Source: Flavihumibacter cheonanensis
GTDB taxonomy: Bacteria; Bacteroidota; Bacteroidia; Chitinophagales; Chitinophagaceae
Assembly (NCBI RefSeq): GCF_022352215.1
Contig: NZ_JAKRWF010000002.1
Span: 806,001 to 870,000, forward strand
DNA length: 64,000 bases
Reading direction: 5' to 3'
In this document: piece by piece, positions 41,012-50,318 of the stretch
Layout: each line of letters starts with the position of its first letter
Position numbering within the stretch: position 1 is the stretch's first letter
Made by a program: the position numbers and the translations under genes
The notes under the pieces: model-generated
What the model saw: only the letters and a program-made list of their open reading frames with translations
What the model was told of the DNA's origin: nothing
The model's database searches: none

Positions 41012-43909
41012 ATGAGAAAGACAGCTTATCTCTTTTTATTACTATTCCTGGTTTGCCGTGTTCAGGGCCAGATCTCAGTGAATCCTTTTTTTCCAACGGA
41101 TGACAAAGGTGTAATTATAACTTATGATGCGGCTAAAGGCAACAGGGGGTTATTGAACCATACCGGAGATGTTTATATTCATACCGGAGTTATCACGGAT
41201 AAAAGTACCAGTAATACCGACTGGAAATATGTAACCACCACCTGGAATACCAATGATGCTGCAGCCAGAATGGTAAAAGGTTCAGGATCTACCTATCAAT
41301 TCACGATTCCGAATATCCGGACGTATTACAATGTCCCAGCAGGCGAAACCATTTTGAAGATTGCGATGGTTTTCCGGTCGTATAATCCAACCGGCAACGC
41401 ACTGGAGGGAAAAGCATCTGATCTGGCTGTTGACCAGGGAAATATTTATTGGGATGTATACCCGTCCGGTAAGGCAGCCATCCGTTATACCAAACCTGAA
41501 TTTGAGGCCAGGTACAAACCTTTCCTCGGTCCGCTGAATCTGAGCATTGGTTCAACCATTGAAATCGAAGCGCGCAGTAACCAATACCAGAAATTGGTTT
41601 TGCAGCGAAACGGGAATACACTTGCAACCGTTAATAACGATACCATTATCCGGCACACTGCAACGATTCCAGCTGCCGGTGAGCATGTTTTTATTGTAAG
41701 CAACCCTGATAATGCAACAGTTCCTGGTGATACCTTTCGGGTCTATGTTGCTCCTCCCACAACGGAAGCCCCACTGCCCGCAGGTGTAAAAGAGGGCATC
41801 AATTATGAAACCGGAGGTACAGCTGCTACGCTGGTTTTATTCGCGCCTGGAAAAAGCCGTGTGAATGTGATTGGCGACTTTAATAACTGGCAGGAATCTC
41901 TCCCTTACCAGATGAATAAAACGCCGGACGGAAATTATTTCTGGCTCAGAATAACCGGGCTGACCCCTGGCACTGAATATGGCTATCAATACCTGGTAGA
42001 TGGAACCATTAAAATTGGTGATCCCTATTGTGAAAAAGTATTGGATCCCTGGAATGATCCATTTATTGCTGCCACCACCTACCCCAATCTGAAAGCCTAC
42101 CCGACGGGTAAAACTACCGGTATTGTTAGTGTACTTCAATCCAATGCGCCGGTATATAATTGGGAAGTAACCAATTTCCAGCGGCCGGCTAAAGAAAAAC
42201 TCGTGATCTATGAAGTGTTGCTGCGTGATTTTGTTGAAAAACACGATTGGAACACGCTGAAAGATTCGATTAACTATTTCAAATCGTTGGGTGTAAATGC
42301 CATTCACCTGATGCCGTTCAACGAATTTGAAGGGAATATCAGTTGGGGATATAATCCATCTTACTATTTCGCACCGGATAAATATTATGGTCCCAAAAAC
42401 ACGCTGAAAGCGTTTATAGATGCCTGCCATAAAAACGGGATAGCAGTAATTATGGACATGGTTTTAAATCACTCTTTCGGTCAGTCGCCCATGGTACAAC
42501 TCTATTTTGATGGAGCTAATAATCGCCCGGCTGCTAATAACCCCTGGTTCAATCCCGTTGCCAAACATGCATTCAATGTCGGATATGATATGAACCATGA
42601 GGCGGCGGTCACCAAACGTTTCTTCAGTAACGTTTGTGCTTTCTGGTTGCAGGAGTACAAACTGGATGGATTCCGCTTCGACTTATCGAAAGGTTTTACG
42701 CAAACCAAAACCTGTGACGACAATGGCGGCAACTGTGATGTAAACGGATGGAGTGCCTATGATGCCAGTCGTGTTGCCATCTGGAAAGCCTATTATGATA
42801 CCTTGCAACAAAAAGCTCCCGGCTCCTATGTCATTCTTGAACACCTGGGTGTCAATAATGAGGAAAATGAATTGTCGAATTATGGTATGATGTTATGGGG
42901 CAACATGAATTATAACTTTACAGAGGCGGCGAAAGGCCAGATCCCCAATTCCAATTTCAGTGGCGCTTTGCATACGGTTCGTAACTGGCAAAAGCCGCAC
43001 CTGATCAGTTATATGGAAAGTCACGATGAGGAACGCTCCATGGTAAAATGCAAAACGGAGGGCGTTAGCGTAAGCGGTTACAATATCCGTGATGAAGCCA
43101 TCGCCCTGAAACGAAATGAGTTGGCGGCAAGTTTCTTATTGGCTATGCCTGGCCCGAAACTGATTTGGCAGTTTGGGGAGCTGGGTTATGATTTATCGAT
43201 CAATTATTGTCCGGATGGAACCGTAAACAACAATTGCCGTACTGATCCCAAACCCATTCGCTGGAATTATTACCAGAACGCCAACCGGGTTCAGTTGCGA
43301 AATGTGTACAAAGCCATGCTGGACCTGCGGAACAATCCGTATTTTGAAAAGCTGTTTATTGCCGGAGATGTGCAGCAGGACCTGGCAAATGCCACCAAAT
43401 GGCTTCGTGTAACCAGCGACAGTTCCAAAATTGTGGTAGTTGGAAATTTCGGAACCAGCCAGGCTCCGGTGCAGATTTCCTTCCCGCAGGCGGGGATTTG
43501 GTATGAATTATTCACAGGCGAACCATTTGCAGCTACTGGTGGAGCACAAAGCATAAATTTGCCGGCGGGTGGCTACAAAGTGTACCTTAACAGGAATCTC
43601 AATGGAACCACACCCACACCGGTTCGGGATATTGAAACAACAGACGTATTCCGCTTGCGGATGAGTCCAAATCCGGTTCAGGCCAGCTCCATTATCCGTT
43701 ATGAATTGCCGGAAGCAGGAAGGGTTCAGTTTACCCTGATGGATCTGAATGGAAGAACCATAGGTACACTGCCGGTTGGAAGCAGGGCGATGGGATCCCA
43801 CCAGGCCAGGCTGGATCCGGCGCTGGTTGGAAGTTTGAGAAAAGGTGTGTACCTGTTGCAGCTAACGGTAAACGACAAGCGAAAAATTATAAAACTGCTG
43901 GTGCAGTAA
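41012..43909 (+). CDS. Secreted GH13 alpha-amylase with T9SS sorting signal
   Basis: Extracellular or surface glucan hydrolase of 965 residues. Order: signal peptide (LFLLLFLVCRVQG), beta-sandwich N-domains, an E-set/CBM48-like domain (about 265-345; LFAPGKSRVNVIGDFNNWQ), the GH13 barrel (about 395-790) and a C-terminal type IX secretion domain (about 885-965; LRMSPNPVQASSIIRYELPE, GVYLLQLTVNDKRKIIKLLV). Catalytic residues appear to be Asp557 (DGFRFDLSKG), Glu610 (YVILEHLG) and Asp672 (MESHDEE). The product is expected to degrade starch or glycogen outside the cell for the SusCD uptake system encoded after it. Confidence 0.94.
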   Translation: MRKTAYLFLLLFLVCRVQGQISVNPFFPTDDKGVIITYDAAKGNRGLLNHTGDVYIHTGVITDKSTSNTDWKYVTTTWNTNDAAARMVKGSGSTYQFTIPNIRTYYNVPAGETILKIAMVFRSYNPTGNALEGKASDLAVDQGNIYWDVYPSGKAAIRYTKPEFEARYKPFLGPLNLSIGSTIEIEARSNQYQKLVLQRNGNTLATVNNDTIIRHTATIPAAGEHVFIVSNPDNATVPGDTFRVYVAPPTTEAPLPAGVKEGINYETGGTAATLVLFAPGKSRVNVIGDFNNWQESLPYQMNKTPDGNYFWLRITGLTPGTEYGYQYLVDGTIKIGDPYCEKVLDPWNDPFIAATTYPNLKAYPTGKTTGIVSVLQSNAPVYNWEVTNFQRPAKEKLVIYEVLLRDFVEKHDWNTLKDSINYFKSLGVNAIHLMPFNEFEGNISWGYNPSYYFAPDKYYGPKNTLKAFIDACHKNGIAVIMDMVLNHSFGQSPMVQLYFDGANNRPAANNPWFNPVAKHAFNVGYDMNHEAAVTKRFFSNVCAFWLQEYKLDGFRFDLSKGFTQTKTCDDNGGNCDVNGWSAYDASRVAIWKAYYDTLQQKAPGSYVILEHLGVNNEENELSNYGMMLWGNMNYNFTEAAKGQIPNSNFSGALHTVRNWQKPHLISYMESHDEERSMVKCKTEGVSVSGYNIRDEAIALKRNELAASFLLAMPGPKLIWQFGELGYDLSINYCPDGTVNNNCRTDPKPIRWNYYQNANRVQLRNVYKAMLDLRNNPYFEKLFIAGDVQQDLANATKWLRVTSDSSKIVVVGNFGTSQAPVQISFPQAGIWYELFTGEPFAATGGAQSINLPAGGYKVYLNRNLNGTTPTPVRDIETTDVFRLRMSPNPVQASSIIRYELPEAGRVQFTLMDLNGRTIGTLPVGSRAMGSHQARLDPALVGSLRKGVYLLQLTVNDKRKIIKLLVQ

Positions 43910-43919
43910 TAACAACAAC

Positions 43920-44624
43920 ATGAAACAGATTTCGAGATTCAGTCACTTTGGTGAATTGAGCGACAAAGATTATTTCCGGATAGCCCTTTCTGTGGATTGC
44001 GTAATTTTTGGCTTCGAGGATGGTGAATTAAAAGTGCTGGTGATAAAATGTAATATCAAGGAATACAAAGGCATGTGGTCCTTGTTGGGAGACCTGGTAA
44101 GGCCGGATGAAGACCTGGACTCCGCCTCCTACAGAATTTTGAAGGATAGAACCGGTTTGGATGATGTGTACCTGGAGCAGGTTCAAACTTTTGGAAAGGT
44201 AAATCGGCATCCTGCGGGAAGGGTAATTACCACTACTTATTTTTCACTGGTAAACATCAAGGATCACCAGTTGAAATTATCCGATAACGAATTGCATTGG
44301 CATCCGGTTAAGGAAATTACCGAGATGGCCTTCGATCATAAGAACATCCTGGATACCTGTTTGGAACGTTTGAGGGAAAAAATCCAGGATCACCCTGTAG
44401 TGTTTAATCTGCTTCCAAAAAAATTCTCTCTTAGGGAACTTCAGAGTGTGTATGAAGCGGTACTCAATTGTGAGTTGGATCGCCGTAATTTCCGAAAGAA
44501 ATTTTTCATGATGGACTGGCTGATTGATCTCAATGAACTGGAGGAAGATGTACCACACCGCCCTGGAAAACTCTACAAGTTTAATGCTGCCAAGTTTGCG
44601 AAAAAGGCAAAGAAAGTTTCTTAA
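43920..44624 (+). CDS. NrtR-type Nudix transcriptional regulator
   Basis: A 234-residue regulator with an N-terminal Nudix-like domain and a C-terminal winged helix-turn-helix (FSLRELQSVYEAVLNCELDR, then NFRKKFFMMDWL). The Nudix box reads GDLVRPDEDLDSASYRILKD and ends RTGLD, lacking the catalytic REUXEE glutamates, so it should bind a ligand without hydrolysing it, as in NrtR proteins and the Bacteroides arabinose regulator of the same family. It lies 10 bp after the amylase and before susC; matching palindromes stand in front of both transcripts. Starch-derived sugar or its phosphate is the likely effector class, by inference. Confidence 0.9.
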   Translation: MKQISRFSHFGELSDKDYFRIALSVDCVIFGFEDGELKVLVIKCNIKEYKGMWSLLGDLVRPDEDLDSASYRILKDRTGLDDVYLEQVQTFGKVNRHPAGRVITTTYFSLVNIKDHQLKLSDNELHWHPVKEITEMAFDHKNILDTCLERLREKIQDHPVVFNLLPKKFSLRELQSVYEAVLNCELDRRNFRKKFFMMDWLIDLNELEEDVPHRPGKLYKFNAAKFAKKAKKVS

Positions 44625-44663
44625 ACAATAGGCGGGACCACGTTTTCATCCTGATAACTTGAT

Positions 44664-44693
44664 TTTCAACAATCTGGAAAAATATTGTTGAAA
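44664..44693. repeat. Perfect inverted repeat between the regulator and susC
   Basis: TTTCAACAAT (44664-44673) and ATTGTTGAAA (44684-44693) form a perfect 10-bp stem around CTGGAAAAAT. No T run follows, so it is a weak terminator candidate at best; it could also be an operator or an mRNA stabilising stem. Confidence 0.5.
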
Positions 44694-44763
44694 GCGCCCT
44701 TCTACAGGCTATTCTGGCTAAAAAAAATCTTACACAAAAGTTAACAACAAGAAAAAATAATTA

Positions 44764-44808
44764 TATGTTTGTGTACTTTGTACACATTTTAATATGTAAA
44801 AAGTACAC
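44764..44808 (+). promoter_or_regulatory. susC promoter with two inverted NrtR-like operator copies
   Basis: TATGTTTG (44764-44771) fits the -7 consensus exactly. The palindrome GTGTAC-TTT-GTACAC (44771-44785) covers the expected start site. GTAAAAAGTACAC (44796-44808) is the reverse complement of GTGTACTTTTTAC, matching the first site in 12 of 13 bases, about 25 bp away. The 73-bp leader to the ATG shows nothing else. Confidence 0.65.
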
Positions 44809-44858
44809 AAAGTAGGATTAACGATTTCTTCATTATAAAAAACGCAACACGTACGATT

Positions 44859-47825
44859 ATGTCATTGAAACGTCTGCTTACGATTGCCTTGCCGTTGTTG
44901 TTCCTAACACTTCTGCAGCAGGGCGTTTATGCACAAACAAAAACTATTTCCGGTAAGGTTACAGACAGTAAGGATGGTTCACCCATTGTTGGTGCCACTG
45001 TGCTGGTGAAAGGAACCAGCTCTGGTGTACAAACGGGTGCTGATGGATCCTTTACCATTACTGTTCCGGCATCTGCCAAAACGCTGGTTATTTCTTCGGT
45101 AGGCTTTGCCAGCCAGGAAATTTCCACTTCCGCAGCGAGTTTCTCGATTGCGCTTGGGCCTGATAATGCAGCCCTTGGTGAAGTGGTGGTAGTAGCTTAC
45201 GGAACCCGGAAAAAATCAGATCTCACAGGTGCTGTTACCTCGGTAACTGCGAAGGAATTTCAAAAGGGTGTGATTAATTCCCCGGAACAATTGCTGACTG
45301 GTAAAGTTGCCGGTTTGCAAATCACAACCGGTGGTGGTGCTGCTGGTGGCGGAAGCCGGATCCGGATTCGTGGAGGGGCCTCCCTTAACTCCAGCAATGA
45401 TCCCCTGATTGTAATTGATGGAGTACCTCTTGATGGGGGTGGTGTGGCAGGTTCCGCCAATATCCTGAATACGATCAACCCCAATGATATAGAGTCGATG
45501 AACGTGTTGAAAGATGCAGCAGCTACAGCCCTGTATGGTTCACGTGCTTCCAACGGGGTATTGATTGTTACCACAAAAAAAGGCACCAGTGGTAAACCCA
45601 AATTCAATTTCAACTCTACGCTTTCGTTGGGGCAATTAACTGATAAAGTTGATGTACTAACTGCAGGTGAGCTAAGAAGTCTTATCCAGGACGAGGGCAA
45701 TGAATCTTTTTTGCGTTTGTTGGGTGCAGCTAATACAGACTGGCAGAATCAGATATTCCAGGATGCTGTTGGTTTTGATAACAACTTTAATGTTAGCGGT
45801 TCGCTTGGTAAAAAATTACCCTATCGTTTATCTGTAGGTTACCTGAACCAGGAAGGTACGCTCAAGACCAATGAATTTGATCGTTTCTCCACTTCACTGA
45901 ACCTGAACCCCAAATTTTTTGATGACCATTTAACGCTAAACGTTGCAGTTAAAACTGCCACTACAGCCAATCGTTTTGCAGACGAAGGAGCCATCGGGGC
46001 AGCCGTTACTTTTGATCCAACTCAACCCGTATTCAGTGGTAAAGAGGAATGGGGTGGTTATTATGAGTGGCTTCAAAGTGATGGATTACCCATTAACCTG
46101 GCAACCCGTAACCCGGTTGCCTTGTTAAATCTTCGGGATAACCGTTCCAATGTATTTCGTTTTATCGGTAACGTTCAGGCAGATTATAAACTGCATTTCT
46201 TCCCTGATCTGCACGTGTTGGTTAACCTGGGGGTTGAATACAATGAAGGAGAAGGGCGTGATATATTTGACCGCCGTTCTGCCACTAATTTCCGTACTAA
46301 TGGACGTGTTTCTGAATATCGCCAGATGAAGCGTAACCAATTGGCAGATGTTTCACTCTTCTATACAAAGGACCTCTCTTCCATCAATAGTAAGCTGGAT
46401 GTATTGGTTGGACATAGCTACCAGGATTTCCTGATTAAGAATTACAATTTTGCTGCCTTTGGACAGGATGGCAGACAGATTCCCGGTACTACTCCAAACT
46501 TTCCTTTTGATGAGCCCCGTTACAGACTGGAATCCTACCTGGGACGGTTGAACTATACCCTGGCAGATAAATACTTGCTCACTGCATCTATCCGTCGGGA
46601 TGCGAGTTCCAAGTTCTCTCCTGATACCCGCGTAGGTTATTTCCCTGCAGTAGCTGTAGCCTGGAAAATCAACGAAGAGTTTTTCCGCAACAGCAATACG
46701 CTGAACGACTTGAAACTTCGTGCAAGCTGGGGTGTTACCGGTCAGCAGGATATTGGTGATTTCTATTCCTACCTGCCCCGTTATACGGCCAGTAACCAGA
46801 CTGCACAATACCAATTTGGAAACAGTTTCTTTTCTTTCCTGCGTCCTGCCGGCTATGATCCGAATATCAAATGGGAAACAACTGAAACCTATAACCTTGG
46901 CTTGGATTTCGGTTTCCTGAACAATCGCATCTCCGGTAGTGTGGATGTATATCAGAAAAAAACCAGGGACCTCCTGAGTACTGTTCCGGTTGCTCCCGGT
47001 TCCAACTTTGTAAACCTGATTACTACCAACGTAGGTAATATTGATAACAAGGGTGTTGAATTTGTATTGAATACGGTGCCGGTTCGGACAAACAATCTCA
47101 CCTGGGATTTTGGCTTCAATGTAACTTACCAGGACATCAAAATCACCAATCTGTTGAAACAGGAAGATGCTGCGTTTACCGGAATTGATGTGTTGGGTAT
47201 TCAGGGTGGTACCGGAAATACCATCGCGAAACATGTAGTTGGATACAGACCTTATACGTATTTCGTGTATAAGCAGGTGTATGATCCGGAAACTAACAAA
47301 CCTATTGAAGGCTTGTATGAAGACCTGAACCGCGATGGTGTTATTAACCAATCGGATCGCTACCTGACTCAACAGGGAGCACCCAATTTCCTCTTTGGCA
47401 TTAATACGCAGGTTAACTACAAGCGTTTTATGTTTGGATTAGCAGGTCATGGAACTACTGGTAACTATATCTACAATAACGTAAATTCTGAAAGAGCTGC
47501 GTTCCGTAATGTTCAGAATCCGATCAACTTTGTTCAGAATACTACCCGTAGCTATTTCAATACCGGGTTCTTTAATAACCAGTATTTATCAGATCACTAC
47601 ATTGAGAACGCATCTTTCTTCCGTCTGGACAACATCAACCTTGGCTATACAGTTGGTAAGGTATTGCAGGGTAAGGCGAATATGCGCCTGGGTGTAAGTA
47701 TTCAGAATGTGTTCGTGATTACCAAATACTCAGGTCTCGATCCGGAATTGGCAAATGATGGTGTAGACAATACCATCTATCCCCGTCCCCGAATTTATTC
47801 ACTGGGTATGAACCTTGATTTTTAA
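44859..47825 (+). CDS. susC: SusC-type TonB-dependent oligosaccharide transporter
   Basis: Outer-membrane barrel of 988 residues that imports oligosaccharides with its SusD lid. Signal peptide (LLTIALPLLFLTLLQQGVYA), carboxypeptidase-D-like domain (ISGKVTDSKDGSPIVGATVL), TonB-box region (LGEVVVVAYGTRKKSDLTGA), plug (RIRGGASLNSSNDPLIVIDG, LKDAAATALYGSRASNGVLI), then the barrel ending IYSLGMNLDF with the terminal Phe. All are hallmarks of SusC. The neighbouring amylase and SusE-type lipoproteins indicate starch or maltodextrin as substrate. Followed by susD after 18 bp. Confidence 0.96.
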   Translation: MSLKRLLTIALPLLFLTLLQQGVYAQTKTISGKVTDSKDGSPIVGATVLVKGTSSGVQTGADGSFTITVPASAKTLVISSVGFASQEISTSAASFSIALGPDNAALGEVVVVAYGTRKKSDLTGAVTSVTAKEFQKGVINSPEQLLTGKVAGLQITTGGGAAGGGSRIRIRGGASLNSSNDPLIVIDGVPLDGGGVAGSANILNTINPNDIESMNVLKDAAATALYGSRASNGVLIVTTKKGTSGKPKFNFNSTLSLGQLTDKVDVLTAGELRSLIQDEGNESFLRLLGAANTDWQNQIFQDAVGFDNNFNVSGSLGKKLPYRLSVGYLNQEGTLKTNEFDRFSTSLNLNPKFFDDHLTLNVAVKTATTANRFADEGAIGAAVTFDPTQPVFSGKEEWGGYYEWLQSDGLPINLATRNPVALLNLRDNRSNVFRFIGNVQADYKLHFFPDLHVLVNLGVEYNEGEGRDIFDRRSATNFRTNGRVSEYRQMKRNQLADVSLFYTKDLSSINSKLDVLVGHSYQDFLIKNYNFAAFGQDGRQIPGTTPNFPFDEPRYRLESYLGRLNYTLADKYLLTASIRRDASSKFSPDTRVGYFPAVAVAWKINEEFFRNSNTLNDLKLRASWGVTGQQDIGDFYSYLPRYTASNQTAQYQFGNSFFSFLRPAGYDPNIKWETTETYNLGLDFGFLNNRISGSVDVYQKKTRDLLSTVPVAPGSNFVNLITTNVGNIDNKGVEFVLNTVPVRTNNLTWDFGFNVTYQDIKITNLLKQEDAAFTGIDVLGIQGGTGNTIAKHVVGYRPYTYFVYKQVYDPETNKPIEGLYEDLNRDGVINQSDRYLTQQGAPNFLFGINTQVNYKRFMFGLAGHGTTGNYIYNNVNSERAAFRNVQNPINFVQNTTRSYFNTGFFNNQYLSDHYIENASFFRLDNINLGYTVGKVLQGKANMRLGVSIQNVFVITKYSGLDPELANDGVDNTIYPRPRIYSLGMNLDF

Positions 47826-47843
47826 ACAACAATTGTTTGCAGT

Positions 47844-49445
47844 ATGAAAAAGATGATCATATCAAAATTTACGATAGTGGCGTTGGGAGCAACATTGTTG
47901 GTCTCCTGTGCCAAAAAACTCGACCTCTTTCCAACAAATGATTTAACTCCTCAAACTACTTACGCAACTCCGGAAGGCTACAAAGCGGTACTGGCGAAAA
48001 TTTACGGTGGTATGTCTACTACAGGTAATGCTGGTCCGGCTGGAGCTTCCGATATCCAGGGCCTGGATGAAGGTTCACAGGCATCCTTTATCCGTGGGTT
48101 CTTTAATTGCCAGGAACTGCCTACAGATGAAGCGGTGGTTGCCTGGAACGACCAGACCATTCAGGATTTTCATGCGCTTCGCTGGACAGCCGGTGATCCG
48201 TTTTTACTGGGTATGTATGCACGCCCTGTATATAATATCACCATCTCGAATGAATACTTACGAGAAGCAACAGACGAAAAAATCGCTTCCCGTGGCATTA
48301 CAGGTGCAGCAGCCACGGAAATCGCGAATACCCGTGCTGAGGTTCGATTCCTGCGCGCTTTTAATTACTGGGTGATGCTGGATTTGTTTGGAAAATCAAC
48401 CTTCGTAACAGAGGCAGATCAGATCGGTACAGCGCTTCCAAGAGAAATATCCCGGGAGGAATTATTTGCCTACATCGAAACCGAACTGAAAGCAATTGAA
48501 ACAGAACTCCAACCGGCAAGATCCATTGAATATGGTCGGGTAGACCAGGGTGCAGCCTGGGCATTGCTGGCTCGTTTGTACCTGAATGCAGAAGTATATA
48601 CGGGTACAGGCCGTTATGCAGATGCGCTTACCTATGCCAAGAAAGTAATCGATGCAGGGTATGAATTACATCCTGATTATCGGGAGGTTTTCATGGCAGA
48701 TAACGACAAGGCTGCCAACGAATTTATGTATGTAATCAACTGTGACGGACTGAGAACACAGAGTTATGGAAATACCACCTTCTTTATTCATGCGGCAGCT
48801 GGTGATAATTTTGCCGACTATGGAACCAATGGTGGCTGGTATGGATATCGTGCAACTGCTGCGTTGACAAACAAATTTGCTGATTTATCTGGCAATACGG
48901 ATGAGCGTGCCATGTTCTCTAACCTGAGCAATGCTACCATCAATGCACTGAGTGATTTCAACCAGGGAGTATGGGTTCGCAAGTATGTGAATATTCGTTC
49001 CGATGGCGGACAGGTAAGTGATGTTAACCGCGAGTTTTCAGACGTAGATTTCCCGGTCTTCCGTTTGTCTGAAATGATCCTGATTTATGCTGAAGCGCAT
49101 TTACGCGGCGGCGGTGGCGATCTTGCAACAGCGCTCGCACAGTTAAACAGAATCCGTTTCCGTGCTTATGGACAGAGCTATGGTCCGAATGATGTGGGAA
49201 GAATCCTGAGTTCAGATCTGAACCTTCAATTTATTCTCGATGAAAGAGCACGTGAATTATTCTGGGAAGGTCATCGTCGTACCGACCTGGTTCGCTACAA
49301 TCAGCTGACTACAGGAACGTACCTGTGGCCCTGGAAAGGGGGTGTTGCGTCCGGAACTGCAGTGGATGAAAAATTCAATCTTTTCCCGATTCCGGCAACC
49401 AATCGTACTGCAAATCCGAACCTTAGTCAGAATACTGGTTATTAA
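47844..49445 (+). CDS. susD: SusD-family glycan-binding lipoprotein
   Basis: Surface lipoprotein of 533 residues that closes the SusC pore and binds the glycan. Lipobox LLVSC (Cys22), then the conserved LDLFPTNDLTPQTTYATPEG. The N-terminal TPR-like region includes EVRFLRAFNYWVMLDLFG and AAWALLARLYLNAEVYTG; the C-terminal RagB/SusD segment includes VFRLSEMILIYAEAHLRGG and LQFILDERARELFWEGHRRTDL in two adjoining parts. Complete and typical. Second gene of the susCDEF-like operon. Confidence 0.96.
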   Translation: MKKMIISKFTIVALGATLLVSCAKKLDLFPTNDLTPQTTYATPEGYKAVLAKIYGGMSTTGNAGPAGASDIQGLDEGSQASFIRGFFNCQELPTDEAVVAWNDQTIQDFHALRWTAGDPFLLGMYARPVYNITISNEYLREATDEKIASRGITGAAATEIANTRAEVRFLRAFNYWVMLDLFGKSTFVTEADQIGTALPREISREELFAYIETELKAIETELQPARSIEYGRVDQGAAWALLARLYLNAEVYTGTGRYADALTYAKKVIDAGYELHPDYREVFMADNDKAANEFMYVINCDGLRTQSYGNTTFFIHAAAGDNFADYGTNGGWYGYRATAALTNKFADLSGNTDERAMFSNLSNATINALSDFNQGVWVRKYVNIRSDGGQVSDVNREFSDVDFPVFRLSEMILIYAEAHLRGGGGDLATALAQLNRIRFRAYGQSYGPNDVGRILSSDLNLQFILDERARELFWEGHRRTDLVRYNQLTTGTYLWPWKGGVASGTAVDEKFNLFPIPATNRTANPNLSQNTGY

Positions 49446-49467
49446 TTCAAAAAAAATTATCTGAGAT

Positions 49468-50292
49468 ATGAAACGCTTGTCAATTTTTTTACTTCTGGGT
49501 GTTTTGCTGACCAGCCTTTGGTCCTGCGAAAAAGAAGAGAATCGCGTTTATTTCGAAGGCGGTACTCCCCCTGCATTAACAGTGAACAATGCTTCACCAG
49601 TTTTACGATTTGAAGACAGTGATAAGGAAGCTATTCGCTTTAACTGGACGAACCCGGACTATAAATTCAATACCGGGATAAGTTCACAGGATGTGAATTA
49701 TATTCTTGAAATGGATACGGCTGGAGCTAATTTCAGCCGGCCAACCAAAGCTTCGGTTAGTGTTAACCGTGAGTTGAGCCGCAGCTTCACAGTTTCCCAG
49801 CTCAATGATATTTTGCAGAATACCATGCTGCTGGCACCTGGTAAAGAACACAATCTTGAAGTACGGGTTCGTGCTTCTATCGGAAATACGGCTACCGCAG
49901 TATTTTCCAACTCAATCTCTGTAAAGGCAACTCCCTATGCGCTGCCTCCCAAAATAGCCCCACCAACTACTGGAGCCCTTTATATTGTGGGAAGTGCAAC
50001 ACCTGGCGGATGGAATAACCCGGTGCCCGTACCAAGTCAGCAGTTCACCAGGGTTAGTGAAACGCTGTATGAGATTACGCTTGATATGGTTGGTGGTGGA
50101 GCCTATCTGTTGATTCCAACCAATGGACAGTGGGCAAAATACAATGTGAATGATGATACCATTCCTGGTATTGCAGAAGGAGGTGATTTCTTCCGCGAAG
50201 GCAGTAAGGATATTCCCGGTCCGGCTGCTGCAGGTACTTACAAAATCACGGTTGATTTTCAACGTGGCAAATTCACCGTGGTAAAACAGTAA
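49468..50292 (+). CDS. SusE-like starch-binding lipoprotein (one C-terminal module)
   Basis: Surface lipoprotein of 274 residues (lipobox ending Cys20). The N-terminal SusE domain (about 25-160; IRFNWTNPDYKFNTG, LEVRVRASIG) is followed by one SusE/F C-terminal starch-binding module (about 165-274) with LYIVGSATPGGWNNPVPVPS and YLLIPTNGQWAKYN, whose tryptophans are likely sugar-stacking residues. It should hold starch at the cell surface. The module is homologous to both modules of the next gene and shares the 12-residue string NPVPVPSQQFTR with the second. Confidence 0.92.
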   Translation: MKRLSIFLLLGVLLTSLWSCEKEENRVYFEGGTPPALTVNNASPVLRFEDSDKEAIRFNWTNPDYKFNTGISSQDVNYILEMDTAGANFSRPTKASVSVNRELSRSFTVSQLNDILQNTMLLAPGKEHNLEVRVRASIGNTATAVFSNSISVKATPYALPPKIAPPTTGALYIVGSATPGGWNNPVPVPSQQFTRVSETLYEITLDMVGGGAYLLIPTNGQWAKYNVNDDTIPGIAEGGDFFREGSKDIPGPAAAGTYKITVDFQRGKFTVVKQ

Positions 50293-50318
50293 TTAACCAG
50301 AACTAAAAGCATTTTGCT

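Noticed and set aside
42098-42110. TACCCGACGGGTA, identical to REP-like arms, in the amylase gene
   Set aside because: It is read in frame as AYPTGK within a conserved protein region and has no second arm; probably coincidence.
41837-42430. Open antisense frame of 197 codons opposite the amylase
   Set aside because: Complete overlap with the GH13 coding region and no protein-like features.
46353-47372. Open antisense frame of 339 codons opposite susC
   Set aside because: It lies wholly within a clear SusC gene, has no recognisable domain and is explained by codon bias of the coding strand.
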